Of a DNA stretch of 64,000 nt, positions 44,497 through 53,056 are shown piece after piece. Below the pieces are notes generated by a model that saw only the letters and a list, made by a program, of their open reading frames with translations, had not been told where the DNA came from and made no database searches. The DNA lies in contig CAYVFB010000008.1 of NCBI GenBank assembly GCA_964450305.1, positions 5,137 to 69,136 of the forward strand, given 5' to 3'. Origin of the DNA: JAAYJG01 sp964450305. GTDB taxonomy: Bacteria; Bacillota; Clostridia; DSM-8532. How positions within the stretch are numbered: position 1 is the stretch's first letter; each line of letters opens with the position of its first letter. Both the position numbers and the translations under genes were made by a program.

Positions 44497-45173
44497 TGAA
44501 CATTTTGCGTACAGAAGAATTGAACCGTTCCTTCAGGGCTGGTCTTACCACGGTGGACGTACTGAAAGGGATTAATCTGGAGATTGAACGTGGCACCTTC
44601 AACATCCTCATGGGGCCTTCGGGTTCGGGAAAAACCACGCTGCTGAACATCCTTGGCGCTTTGGACAAGCCAAACGCCGGCAAGGTTTATATTGATGGTG
44701 AAGAAATAACCGGCATGTCTGAAAGAAAAAGAGACAGCCTGCGACGGGGCAAGCTGGGCTTCATTTTTCAGTCGGTGGCCCTTGTGTCCAACATGTCTGC
44801 CTTTGAAAACGTCGACTTTGCCCTTCGCATTTCGAAGTACAGCGGCAAGGAAAGAAAAAAGAGGGTGGAGGAATGCATGGATTTTGTGGGCCTGAAGAAA
44901 AGAATGAAGCATTACCCCGGGGAAATGTCGGGCGGAGAACAACAGCGTGTTGCTATCGCGAGGGCCATTGCTCACAGGCCTATGCTGCTTTTGGCTGATG
45001 AGCCCACCGCTGAGCTGGATACAACCACCGGGCTTCGCGTGGTAAAGCTTTTTAAGGAACTGGTCACCCAGGAGAATATAACCGTAGTAATGTGCACCCA
45101 TGATGCCAGCATGATGGGGGTGGCCGACAGAATTTTTACACTTGAAGATGGGGTGATAATCGATGTCGCATGA
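44496..45173 (+). CDS. ABC transporter ATP-binding protein (LolD/MacB type) 1
   Basis: A 225-residue ATPase: Walker A GPSGSGKTTLLN, a Q-loop in GFIFQSVALVSNMSAFENV, signature MSGGEQQRVAIARA and Walker B LLLADEPTAELD. The length and the GEQQRV signature place it with the MacB/LolD-type exporters that serve FtsX-like permeases. It overlaps the permease stop by 1 nt and the second ATPase gene by 11 nt, so all are coupled. Confidence 0.93.
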   Translation: MNILRTEELNRSFRAGLTTVDVLKGINLEIERGTFNILMGPSGSGKTTLLNILGALDKPNAGKVYIDGEEITGMSERKRDSLRRGKLGFIFQSVALVSNMSAFENVDFALRISKYSGKERKKRVEECMDFVGLKKRMKHYPGEMSGGEQQRVAIARAIAHRPMLLLADEPTAELDTTTGLRVVKLFKELVTQENITVVMCTHDASMMGVADRIFTLEDGVIIDVA

Positions 45174-46056
45174 AGAAACACCCATGATTGCCTGTGATAA
45201 TCTGGTGAAAATCTATAAAACGAAAGAAATCGAAGTGGTTGCGCTGCAAGGCCTGGATCTGTCCATAAAGAAGGGTGAGCTTACCGCGATCATCGGAAAA
45301 AGCGGCAGCGGAAAGTCCACGCTGTTGAACGTCATTGCCGGGCTGGACAGGCCCTCCGCCGGTTCTATTCATGTGGACGGAAAAAACCTTCTGAAGTTCA
45401 ACGATAAACAGCTGATGCAGTACAACCGGGAAACCATCGGTTTTGTCTGGCAGAACAAAGCCAGAAACCTTTTACCCTATTTATCCGCTGAGATGAACGT
45501 GCAGCTGCCCATGATGATAACCGGACTGAAGGGCCGCAGGGACAGGGCGAGGGAGCTGTTGGACATGGTCGGGTTGAGAAACCGATATAAAAGCAGGCTC
45601 AAGCAGCTTTCGGGCGGCGAGCAACAGCGTGTGGCTATTGCTATCGCCCTTGCGAACAACCCGAAGCTGATCCTGGCCGACGAACCCACCGGTGCGGTGG
45701 ACAGCAAAACCACCATCAAGATCATGGAATTGCTGCAAAAGCTGAACGAGGATCTGGGTGTGACCATTGTCATCGTTACCCATGACTTGAAGCTTTCTTC
45801 CGCAGTAAACCGGGTGATCTCCATCAGCGACGGGATGATCGGCAGTGAGATGGTAAAGAAGGAAGATTACCAGAGGAAGCTTTCCGAGCTGGGCGACATG
45901 GCCAACCCCTCTCAATCCCATGATGAGTTCGCGGTGGTGGATAATAAGGGAAGAATTAAGATACCCGAGGAATATCTCGCCCAATTGAAGCTGAGCGGCG
46001 GGGAACGTCTGAAAATCCGCAAGAGCGCTGGTGGCATTGAGGTGTATAAGTCTTGA
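45163..46056 (+). CDS. ABC transporter ATP-binding protein 2 with C-terminal AbrB-like domain
   Basis: A 297-residue ATPase with Walker A GKSGSGKSTLLN, a Q-loop (GFVWQNKARNLLPYL), signature LSGGEQQRVAIAIALA and Walker B LILADEPTGAVD. An extension of about 45 residues (from about 253) reads FAVVDNKGRIKIPEEYL ... LSGGERLKIRKSAGG. This matches the swapped-hairpin pattern of SpoVT/AbrB/MazE domains (VDxKGRIxIP ... GDxLxIR). The two unequal ATPases may form a heterodimer under the single large permease. The role of the AbrB-like tail is unknown. Confidence 0.9.
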   Translation: MSHEETPMIACDNLVKIYKTKEIEVVALQGLDLSIKKGELTAIIGKSGSGKSTLLNVIAGLDRPSAGSIHVDGKNLLKFNDKQLMQYNRETIGFVWQNKARNLLPYLSAEMNVQLPMMITGLKGRRDRARELLDMVGLRNRYKSRLKQLSGGEQQRVAIAIALANNPKLILADEPTGAVDSKTTIKIMELLQKLNEDLGVTIVIVTHDLKLSSAVNRVISISDGMIGSEMVKKEDYQRKLSELGDMANPSQSHDEFAVVDNKGRIKIPEEYLAQLKLSGGERLKIRKSAGGIEVYKS

Positions 46057-46199
46057 ATTAACAGCCGGGCATAGGGTATTGTTTCGTTCAAAGGCAGGAT
46101 TGAACCAGTATCAGGCTGCACCCGAAGAGGCAGCTTAACCTGAGGATTTACAAAACCAAGTTCATTTTTGACCGATTCTCAAGGCGGAGGCTCAAAGCA

Positions 46200-46238
46200 A
46201 AGACCACACCGAAGGATAAAAACCTTTGATGTGGTCTT
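46200..46238. terminator. Stem-loop between convergent genes
   Basis: AAGACCACA/TGTGGTCTT (46200-46208 and 46230-46238) with an inner AAGG/CCTT pairing. It could serve as a bidirectional terminator for the exporter operon and the M56 gene. Confidence 0.5.
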
Positions 46239-46250
46239 ACCATATACAGA

Positions 46251-48110
46251 TTACTTAAACACCGAACCATCCGTTATACCAGACATCCACACCTGTACTG
46301 AGGAAGCATCGGCATCGAAAACAAGCGTATCATCTACCATGTCAAATACGTAGGTATAATATCCATCATCTGTATTCAAAGTCAGTCTGTTATTATAGAA
46401 CCGATAAGTGCCATATCCGAGATAACTGCTCAGAGGTGAAAAGTGAAAGGTAAAAGTTCCATCTTCATTAAGGATTACCCCAGCGGTTTTCATAATATCC
46501 TCCGAATCGTCGAACCTGTATTCACGGAAGAGGGTTGATTCGGATAGATCATCTTTGTGTTTGCTGATGAAGGACGTTACATCCTCTGTTCGTATGTCTA
46601 TGGAATCCTCCGGCTCCGTGTTGGTGCGAAGGGTGATATACATTGGCTCTTTGTCTGGAATGCCGCCTATCCAAAGTGAGAACAAAAGATTAATTTCATA
46701 AACACGGATATAGAGGCCAGAACCGGTTTCCACGTAAGTAAACTGATCAAAATCTTCCCACGAGAGCTCTTCGCCTTTTTGAGAAAGAACAATTACATCA
46801 TTGAGGGATAGCCTGCCTTCATTACCGGGTGCTTCAGATCTGTTGCTCCCGGCACAGATGCTGTCGAGGTATTTTGAAAAATCTTCATTCTCAATGCGGT
46901 AAAATTCCCCCTGATGCATCAAACCTACATGAGTGCCATCGCTGCTGTAGCTGGCAATCATGAATTGCTCCATACCTTGCGCTTTTACTGTTAGCGAATA
47001 CATAGGCGTAAAGCCGCCATAATCATTATTTTTTCTGCCAATTTTCAATTCCCGCAGACGGTTCTTTAGCTCATCAAGCTCTGCGTCATTCAAATGGTAT
47101 GGTTTCGGCAAGTCACGTCTCATATCCATTGTATGTGCCCAGGTTATCTGAATATCGCCGAAAGTGATTGGGGCCTTCTTCGGATTTGTTAGAAAGCATA
47201 CAGCTACGATGATGCAGACGACCACAGCAACGGCGGTAAGCCAGAACGCAGGTTTTTTATAATTCAGCACGTTCTTTACTCTCTCTTTCACACTAACCTC
47301 TCCGAAAGCAAGCGGACAGGCAGTAATCACCCGTCGTGACACACTGCATGAAAGTAATACATCCGAATAATCCGCACGCTCATCCGCGCACAATTCTTTG
47401 ATGACCCCCTCATCACAGGCGAGCTCAATATCCCGGCAGAGAAGAATGTACGCCACCCACAACACAGGGTTGAACCAGTATAAAGCAAGCAGTAAAAAAC
47501 CTAATGGCTTGATTCGGTGATCACGCCGCTTGATGTGCGTCTGCTCATGGGCGATCACATGATCTATATCCTTTTCGTTCATACTAAATGGTAGATATAT
47601 ACGGGGACGCAGTATGCCGAGCACGAAGGGCGATGCAACATTTTCGCTCTGATAGATGTTATCTCGAAGCAACACGGCAGTCTTTACCCGCTTGTTCAGG
47701 TGCAGATAACTGATAACCGTGTAGATAAGCATAGCAGCGGCACCAACAATCCAAACGATAGCAGCTATTGGAATCCATATTTGCAATGGACTTACACTGG
47801 CCATAGGATTAGTGGCAAAAGATTCCGTTATGATGGGATTGACCACGCTGTTTAATACCTGAATACCGCTATGGATTGCTGGCTCCCGAGAGTAAATAAC
47901 TTCCGGGCTGATTGTTTCTGCACTGGGGATTAGGCTCAGGATGCTTTCGATGGAAAAAGGCAAAATGAGCCTGAGGCAGACGATTCCCCATAGCACTGGA
48001 TTCAGCCATTTTGGTGCCTTTTTAAGTAATAATCTTAGAATGACCACAACAAGCACAAGCCAGCTTGCGGAGATGCTCATGTTGATCAATTTTAAAAATA
48101 CATCAGTCAT
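46251..48110 (-). CDS. BlaR1-like M56 family membrane metallopeptidase/sensor
   Basis: A 619-residue protein. About four N-terminal membrane segments enclose a zinc-protease domain with HEQTH (in VIAHEQTHIKRRDH) and ELACDEGVI. A further TM lies near residue 295. The C-terminal region of about 300 residues is extracytoplasmic and lacks the penicillin-binding SxxK domain of true BlaR1, so it senses something else. On signal the M56 domain should lead to loss of the BlaI-like repressor. The ATG at 48110 has AGAGGGAT upstream. It overlaps the repressor gene by 8 nt. Confidence 0.88.
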   Translation of the reverse strand: MTDVFLKLINMSISASWLVLVVVILRLLLKKAPKWLNPVLWGIVCLRLILPFSIESILSLIPSAETISPEVIYSREPAIHSGIQVLNSVVNPIITESFATNPMASVSPLQIWIPIAAIVWIVGAAAMLIYTVISYLHLNKRVKTAVLLRDNIYQSENVASPFVLGILRPRIYLPFSMNEKDIDHVIAHEQTHIKRRDHRIKPLGFLLLALYWFNPVLWVAYILLCRDIELACDEGVIKELCADERADYSDVLLSCSVSRRVITACPLAFGEVSVKERVKNVLNYKKPAFWLTAVAVVVCIIVAVCFLTNPKKAPITFGDIQITWAHTMDMRRDLPKPYHLNDAELDELKNRLRELKIGRKNNDYGGFTPMYSLTVKAQGMEQFMIASYSSDGTHVGLMHQGEFYRIENEDFSKYLDSICAGSNRSEAPGNEGRLSLNDVIVLSQKGEELSWEDFDQFTYVETGSGLYIRVYEINLLFSLWIGGIPDKEPMYITLRTNTEPEDSIDIRTEDVTSFISKHKDDLSESTLFREYRFDDSEDIMKTAGVILNEDGTFTFHFSPLSSYLGYGTYRFYNNRLTLNTDDGYYTYVFDMVDDTLVFDADASSVQVWMSGITDGSVFK

Positions 48111-48477
48111 TGCGATCCCTCTTCCTGCATTGGTCAATCATTTTTTGTACTTCATCGATCTCTCTGTCTGAAATCTGCTGGTGTTTCGTAAATGCATTAA
48201 TAAAAGCCGGCAGCGAACCTTCAAATTTTTTTTCAACAAGCTCATCGATCTCGGCCGCCTGTATTTCATCCTTTGATATTAACGAGGATACGATTGAGTT
48301 TTCGTTTTTTAGAATACCGCGTTCGGAAAGGCGTTTGATGACTGTATATGTAGTGGTGGGTTTCCAGTCAAACTTCTTTTTACACAGTTTTACAAGCTCG
48401 CCGCTTCCGATAGGCTCATGTTCCCACAAAATAAGGCAAAAGCGATATTCGCTCTCAAATACTTTCGGTGTTTCCAT
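48103..48477 (-). CDS. BlaI/MecI-type transcriptional repressor
   Basis: A 124-residue winged-helix repressor: YRFCLILWEHEPIGSGELVKLCKKKF, WKPTTTYTVIKRLSERGIL and the C-terminal dimer region. In the BlaI/MecI family the partner M56 protease triggers cleavage and de-repression. The conserved TTxYTxxxRL pattern is present. AAAGGAAC precedes the ATG. It is first in an operon with the M56 gene and very likely represses its own promoter through the inverted repeat overlapping the -10. Confidence 0.92.
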   Translation of the reverse strand: METPKVFESEYRFCLILWEHEPIGSGELVKLCKKKFDWKPTTTYTVIKRLSERGILKNENSIVSSLISKDEIQAAEIDELVEKKFEGSLPAFINAFTKHQQISDREIDEVQKMIDQCRKRDRND

Positions 48478-48501
48478 ATTAACTGTTCCTTTCTCTAATG
48501 C

Positions 48502-48546
48502 AGTAGAGTCTACATAGAGTCTAACTCGTTAGAGCAAAAATGTCAA
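48502..48546 (-). promoter_or_regulatory. Promoter and operator of the BlaI-M56 operon
   Basis: On the minus strand TTGACA (48541-48546), a 17-nt spacer and TAGACT (48518-48523). Overlapping and following the -10 is GTAGAGTCTAC plus a second AGAGTCTA (48503-48523), an inverted/direct repeat of the kind BlaI repressors bind. Confidence 0.72.
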
Positions 48547-48672
48547 TAGAGTTCATGTAAAAGTTACAGAATTAATTTACGAAAGGTTACTCCTGCGAAA
48601 CCTGCTTTATTTTCGTGTTGTTTGATGACACCATGGTCGTGCGGGACTGTTCACAGGTAGACAGGCGCAGCC

Positions 48673-48701
48673 TGTCATCCTGAACGAAGTGAAGGATCTC
48701 G
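48673..48701. repeat. REP half-copy (CATCCTGAACG...AAGGATCT type)
   Basis: It matches the left arm of the inverted repeat at 12569-12624 (TGTCATCCTGA ... AAGGATCT). It lies between the flippase-like gene and the BlaI operon. Confidence 0.7.
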
Positions 48702-48713
48702 CTAAGCTGGATG

Positions 48714-49802
48714 TTATGCAGCCGGTTTCTTTACCTTTGCGATCTTGCGTTGCTCGATGATGCCGCTTTCTTTTTTATCATTGCTTTTGATAAATACAAG
48801 ACTGACTCCGCCAACAATAAGATTCAGATAATAGGTGAATATTCTCCAAATGAGAATAACCGACACGATGGGTGAAGACACAAAGAAATTACGGAAGAAG
48901 AAGTAGCCGATTCCCTCCGCGCCGCCAGCGGCACCAGGGGAAGGCACATAAGCCGTAACCTCTCGCAGCACAGCCTGAGAAGCAATGATTTCAAAGAAAA
49001 ACTTGGTTGTGCCCTCCATAGAGACCAGCATGAACCAGGGGATGGCATACTGCAACACAAGGTTCAGAATCTGATAGAAGGAAGCCTTGAGAATAACACC
49101 CCGATCATGAAGGATCAGCTCGCTGCCATCGCAAAAGCCAGCCAGCTCTTCTTCCTTTCTTTTGGTGTACCTGCTTGGGTCTTTTACAATCCTCAGCTTG
49201 CCCAGAAAATTAAAACCCCAGTCCACAACCTTGCGTGCCGCGTTTTTATTCAGCAAAAACAAACCGAAGAAAGCAATAACGGCCAGATTGATGGTGACCC
49301 CAACGATGAAAAATATCGTGAATTTACCAATAATGCGGTTTAAGGCACCTGCACCAAAGATAAAAGAAACAACACTGATGGAAAATACGCACAACTCAAA
49401 CAAAACAGACTTGACCATGATAATATTGGCACAACGCCCCATGGGAATTCCATCCTTCATCAGGTAGTAAACCTGAAATGGCTGACCGCCCGCAGCAAAG
49501 GGCGTGATGGAGTTAAAATACTGCCCGGCCATGGTCACACGAAATGCAGTACGCAGGGAGGTTTTCCCGTTCACCTTTTTTGTGAGTTCGTAATAGCTCA
49601 TCATTTCGGCAAAATAGGAAAGCAGTACGCAGCCCAGAGCTGCGATAAGCCAGGTGGCGTTCATGCGCATGAACAGGCCTCTAAGCTCTTCCGGGCTGTG
49701 GGATTTAAACAATAACAACAGCATTACTGCCAGAATCAATAATATGAAAAAGCCGCTTACCAGTGATTTCCACTTCTTGCTCTCTTTTTTTTCTATGTTC
49801 AT
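48714..49802 (-). CDS. UPF0104 / lysylphosphatidylglycerol synthase-like flippase domain protein
   Basis: A 362-residue integral membrane protein with about eight segments, of the UPF0104 family. This family corresponds to the N-terminal flippase part of MprF without the aminoacyl-transferase domain. Typical stretches are AGQYFNSITPFAAGGQPFQVYYLMKDG and VTAYVPSPGAAGGAEGIGYFFF. A role in lipid translocation is likely but not certain. The ATG at 49802 is used; GGGAGG lies 13-18 nt upstream, slightly far, and the frame opens at a TTG (49823) before it. Confidence 0.88.
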   Translation of the reverse strand: MNIEKKESKKWKSLVSGFFILLILAVMLLLLFKSHSPEELRGLFMRMNATWLIAALGCVLLSYFAEMMSYYELTKKVNGKTSLRTAFRVTMAGQYFNSITPFAAGGQPFQVYYLMKDGIPMGRCANIIMVKSVLFELCVFSISVVSFIFGAGALNRIIGKFTIFFIVGVTINLAVIAFFGLFLLNKNAARKVVDWGFNFLGKLRIVKDPSRYTKRKEEELAGFCDGSELILHDRGVILKASFYQILNLVLQYAIPWFMLVSMEGTTKFFFEIIASQAVLREVTAYVPSPGAAGGAEGIGYFFFRNFFVSSPIVSVILIWRIFTYYLNLIVGGVSLVFIKSNDKKESGIIEQRKIAKVKKPAA

Positions 49803-49899
49803 AAGTATACCGTATCCTCCCAAAAAAAATCTTCCGGTTTCTCATGGTGATGGGTACTGAAATTATCCGATCCAGAAACAGGATAAGCCAACTTCCTAT

Positions 49900-49929
49900 A
49901 TTATAACTCAAACATTATGACAGTGGCAA
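49900..49929 (-). promoter_or_regulatory. Probable promoter of the UPF0104 gene
   Basis: On the minus strand TTGCCA (49924-49929), an 18-nt spacer and TATAAT (49900-49905), about 98 nt before the start. The rest of the divergent gap 49930-50124 shows no gene. Confidence 0.55.
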
Positions 49930-50124
49930 GAAAAAAGCCTTCTATCAGCATTCTATGCTTCAATGCTGCCTTTTACATGCAACAAAAACAGAAAAAAAAC
50001 CGCATTCAGTTACCGATTTACATTACGACTGCATGACAGGAAAGTCTGAAAAGTGCACTGGAAGGAGGTAAAAGAAGCTTTCGCGCAATGGCTCAACAGG
50101 CTCTGCGAATAGCGTTTTCAAACA

Positions 50125-50153
50125 GTGACAGAGTAAAGTGATTTTGTTATGAT
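50125..50153 (+). promoter_or_regulatory. Probable promoter of the Gfo/Idh gene
   Basis: GTGACA (50125-50130), a 17-nt spacer and TATGAT (50148-50153) lie 83 nt upstream of the start codon. Confidence 0.55.
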
Positions 50154-50236
50154 GTTAGAAGGGCATTCGGGATATTATCGGCATCATATTCTTCTTACAC
50201 CTGCCCGATATTTTTGTCGCGAGAGGAGAGAGTAGT

Positions 50237-51316
50237 ATGAGTGGAAAATGTGTATTTGGAATCATCGGAAGCGGCTGGCGGGCTGAATTTTATATGAGAA
50301 TCGCACAAGCGCTGCCAGAATTGTTTGAGGTTTGTGGTGTCGTTTCCAGCAGCGAAGAAAAAAGGATCTCCATACATAGCAAATATGGCTATCGGGCTTA
50401 TAGTACACGGGAAGAGTTATTAAGCTCTAACAGACCCGATTTCATTGTAGTTTCGGTCAATGGTTCCGTTGCATGTGATGTAACCGCTCAGCTTCTTTTC
50501 GAGGGCATTCCTGTACTTGTGGAAACTCCTCCGGCCAAAGACCTGAATGGATTGAAGCAACTGAACAGGCTTGCTGTCTCCGGCTCCAAAATACAGGTAG
50601 CTGAACAGTATTGGTTGCAGCCCATGTATCAGGCCGCTTTATCCGTTATTCAATCGGGCAGGTTGGGAGAATGCCGCTATGTTCATGTTTCTTTCAGCCA
50701 TGGATATCATGCGGTCAGCATGATACGCAAAGCGCTGGGCATAGGCTTTGAAAATGCTGAAATCGACGCCCGCGGGTTTTCTTTTCCAACAGTGGAGGGT
50801 TTCAGCCGAACCGGTCTTCCGGAAAAGGAGATTGTGCAGATGAATCCCCATCAGTTTGCATTCCTGGATTTTGGAGGCAAGGTAGGGTTTTATGATTTTG
50901 AAACCAGTCAGCACCGTTCCTGGGCAAGATCCCAAAGAGTGATGGCCAGGGGAGAACGGGGTGAAATCAACAACGACAGCGTGAAATATCTGAAAGATTA
51001 CACAACGCCCATAGAATTCAGTTTGAAGCGGATGCAGGCGGGTGAAGGCACCAACCTGGAAGGGTTCTTTCTGAAGGGGATTTTAGCCGGTGAGGACTGG
51101 GTTTATGTGAATCCATTCCTGCCGGCCAGCCTGAATGATGACGAGATTGCAGTAGCAACCTGTCTGGTAAAGATGCGGGATTACGTTATGGGAGGCCCTT
51201 CGTTTTACAGTCTGGCGGAAGCCTCGCAGGATCATTATCTGGCCATGATGATACACAAGTCAATAGAAACAGGGGGCAGGATCGCAACAGAAACTCAGGA
51301 ATGGGCAGAGCGTTAA
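50237..51316 (+). CDS. Gfo/Idh/MocA family oxidoreductase
   Basis: A 359-residue NAD(P)-dependent dehydrogenase. The Rossmann domain opens with FGIIGSGWRAEF. The family EKP-type motif appears as VETPPAKD (near residue 95) and QVAEQYWLQPMYQAA follows. The C-terminal alpha/beta domain covers about residues 125-350. Substrates in this family are sugars, inositols or derivatives; none can be assigned. GAGGAGAG precedes the ATG. It converges with the truncated helicase gene 26 nt downstream. Confidence 0.88.
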   Translation: MSGKCVFGIIGSGWRAEFYMRIAQALPELFEVCGVVSSSEEKRISIHSKYGYRAYSTREELLSSNRPDFIVVSVNGSVACDVTAQLLFEGIPVLVETPPAKDLNGLKQLNRLAVSGSKIQVAEQYWLQPMYQAALSVIQSGRLGECRYVHVSFSHGYHAVSMIRKALGIGFENAEIDARGFSFPTVEGFSRTGLPEKEIVQMNPHQFAFLDFGGKVGFYDFETSQHRSWARSQRVMARGERGEINNDSVKYLKDYTTPIEFSLKRMQAGEGTNLEGFFLKGILAGEDWVYVNPFLPASLNDDEIAVATCLVKMRDYVMGGPSFYSLAEASQDHYLAMMIHKSIETGGRIATETQEWAER

Positions 51317-51341
51317 AAGGGGCGATTATGTACACAATAGA

Positions 51342-52826
51342 CTATATTAATTCGCTAACCCGGCGAATCACTCCGGGCAGGTCGATAAAGTCTTGTTCCA
51401 CGGCTTTTTTCAATAGCGCAGCTGGAATGAAATGATCAAATTTTGGAATAACGCTTTCACATTTAGTCTTAAAACGATGAACCTCCTGGTTTTTCAGGAT
51501 ATCATCCAGGGTAATGTTCGCAACCTTTATGTCCTGAAGGCATTCCATCAGGGCTTCCAGGCTGTCCTCACGGGTTTTCACCAGGATGTAATAGGGTTCA
51601 AATCCACTTAAGTGAACAAGCTGCATTCGCTTTGGAATAAAATGCCTAAGCAGCAGCATCAGCGTGTTATAGTCTGCATTGCCCATCCACGGAAGTATGC
51701 AATAAAACCCCTTATCAATGCGAATCAAATTCCGGGCTGTAAGGTTCCTGTCCCTTGAAAGGATTCGTGCTTCTCTTAACCGGTTCAAAGCGCCCTGTTG
51801 CAGGAAGGGATACTCTTTCCTGTCTGTTAGCACCTGTTTCATCTTCTCCAGAATTCGTGTATGAATGACGGCCAGGTCGCCTTCATCTGAAATGACAATG
51901 GGGTTGATCATGGGCTTTACATACACCCTGAAATGCTCGGTATCGCAGGAGATGACCTCCCAGGTATGCCCGGCCAGTGTCAGCGGCTCACCTGTTGCAA
52001 ACTCACGGTAAACCAGCCCCACCTGCTCGGAACCGTTTAATACCGTATAGGTATCAAAGGTTTTAAAAACAGGGTAGAAGGTATAGCTGTGCACCAGTTT
52101 GCCACCCTCCATTCCCAGAATCAGCCCGCCATCTTCCAATTGCTGCAGGTGATCGAGCTTCAGCATTCGGCGGATCACCTGTTCAAAATCATCATGGGTT
52201 ATATTCTGAAAGGGAGATAACGACAGAACCTGCTGTGCCAGTGCATTTATGGATAGCTCTCCCTTTCCCGCAAGCACACTGAGGGTTTGATGATACAGAA
52301 TACCGAATGGTAATTTTGGTTTTTTGGGCGGTTCGATCCACCGATCTTCAAGGTAAAGCAGTATAACAGCGATGTTCTGAACCAGGTTCCAGGGGATTTT
52401 TCCCGGCAGGATAGCCTTTTCCTGTGGAATACCGTCATGGCATACGAAATAGATTTCTGCCGGCTGGCCTCTGCGACCGGAACGGCCCATGCGCTGCACA
52501 AAGCTGGCTACCGCCACAGGTGAATTGACCTGAATCACCCTGTCCAGTCCAGCGATGTCCAGGCCCATTTCAAGGCTTGAGGTGCCTATCACCACAACCG
52601 GCCTGTCTTTCTTCATGGCTGCTTCTGCAGCCTCACGCAGAGAAGTCGAGATATTTCCATGATGCACATGAAAATTATCTTCAGCCTGGTTTTCTGAGGC
52701 GATGGCGCGAAGCTGCACCGCTGTGGTTTCACTGCCCGCAACGGAGTTACAGAAGACAATGCATTGTTTGTGTAAACTTTTATTGTAAATATATTGCCAA
52801 ATCCCATTCATCTCTTGACTCCACAC
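51342..52826 (-). pseudogene. Truncated Lhr/BrxHI-like helicase (C-terminal two-thirds), divergent from the TerB operon
   Basis: An open frame of up to 494 residues that aligns with residues about 270-750 of the intact helicase at 56403-58673. IWQYIYNKSLHKQCIVFCN corresponds to FWNYLYEKTLNRKCIIFSN. VHHGNISTSLREAAE, SLEMGLDIAGLDRVIQ and motif VI QRMGRSGRRGQPAEI are all kept. The first RecA domain with Walker A and DEVH is missing, and a stop closes the frame at 52839-52841. It cannot be an active helicase alone. There are no internal stops over 1.4 kb, and GGAG (52819-52822) sits 7 nt before an ATG at 52811. A shortened product may therefore still be made, or the loss is recent. Confidence 0.8.
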
Positions 52827-52843
52827 AGAACATGTGTTCTAAT
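52815..52843 (+). promoter_or_regulatory. Promoter with LexA (SOS) box for the TerB-BrxD-helicase operon
   Basis: TTGACT (52815-52820), a 17-nt spacer and TCTAAT (52838-52843) form a good sigma-A promoter. Within it GAACATGTGTTC (52828-52839) fits the Firmicutes LexA consensus CGAAC-RNRY-GTTYC at the ten core positions (A-T-G-T in the middle). It overlaps the -10, so bound LexA would block RNA polymerase. The transcript would have a leader of about 210 nt before the TerB gene. Confidence 0.75.
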
Positions 52844-53056
52844 ATTAGTAGTGGATGGTGTTGGGGGAAACCTGCGAGGCCATTGCCCGTTTCTTCCATT
52901 GTATGTTTTCGGTCTGCCTTTTACAAGAGGGATGGAAGGTGAATCACCAAGGGTAATAAGGTCGTTGCTGTTCATACAGCAGAAAAGATATCGGGTGGCT
53001 GCGGATGGTTATATGCAAGTTGCCTCTGAACAGTAACAAGGGATAAGGGTATCATT

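Noticed and set aside
50088..50141. Short ATG frame of 17 codons behind an AAGGAGGT at 50063-50070
   Set aside because: The strong ribosome-like site is about 18 nt upstream of the ATG, too far, and the peptide shows no recognisable feature.
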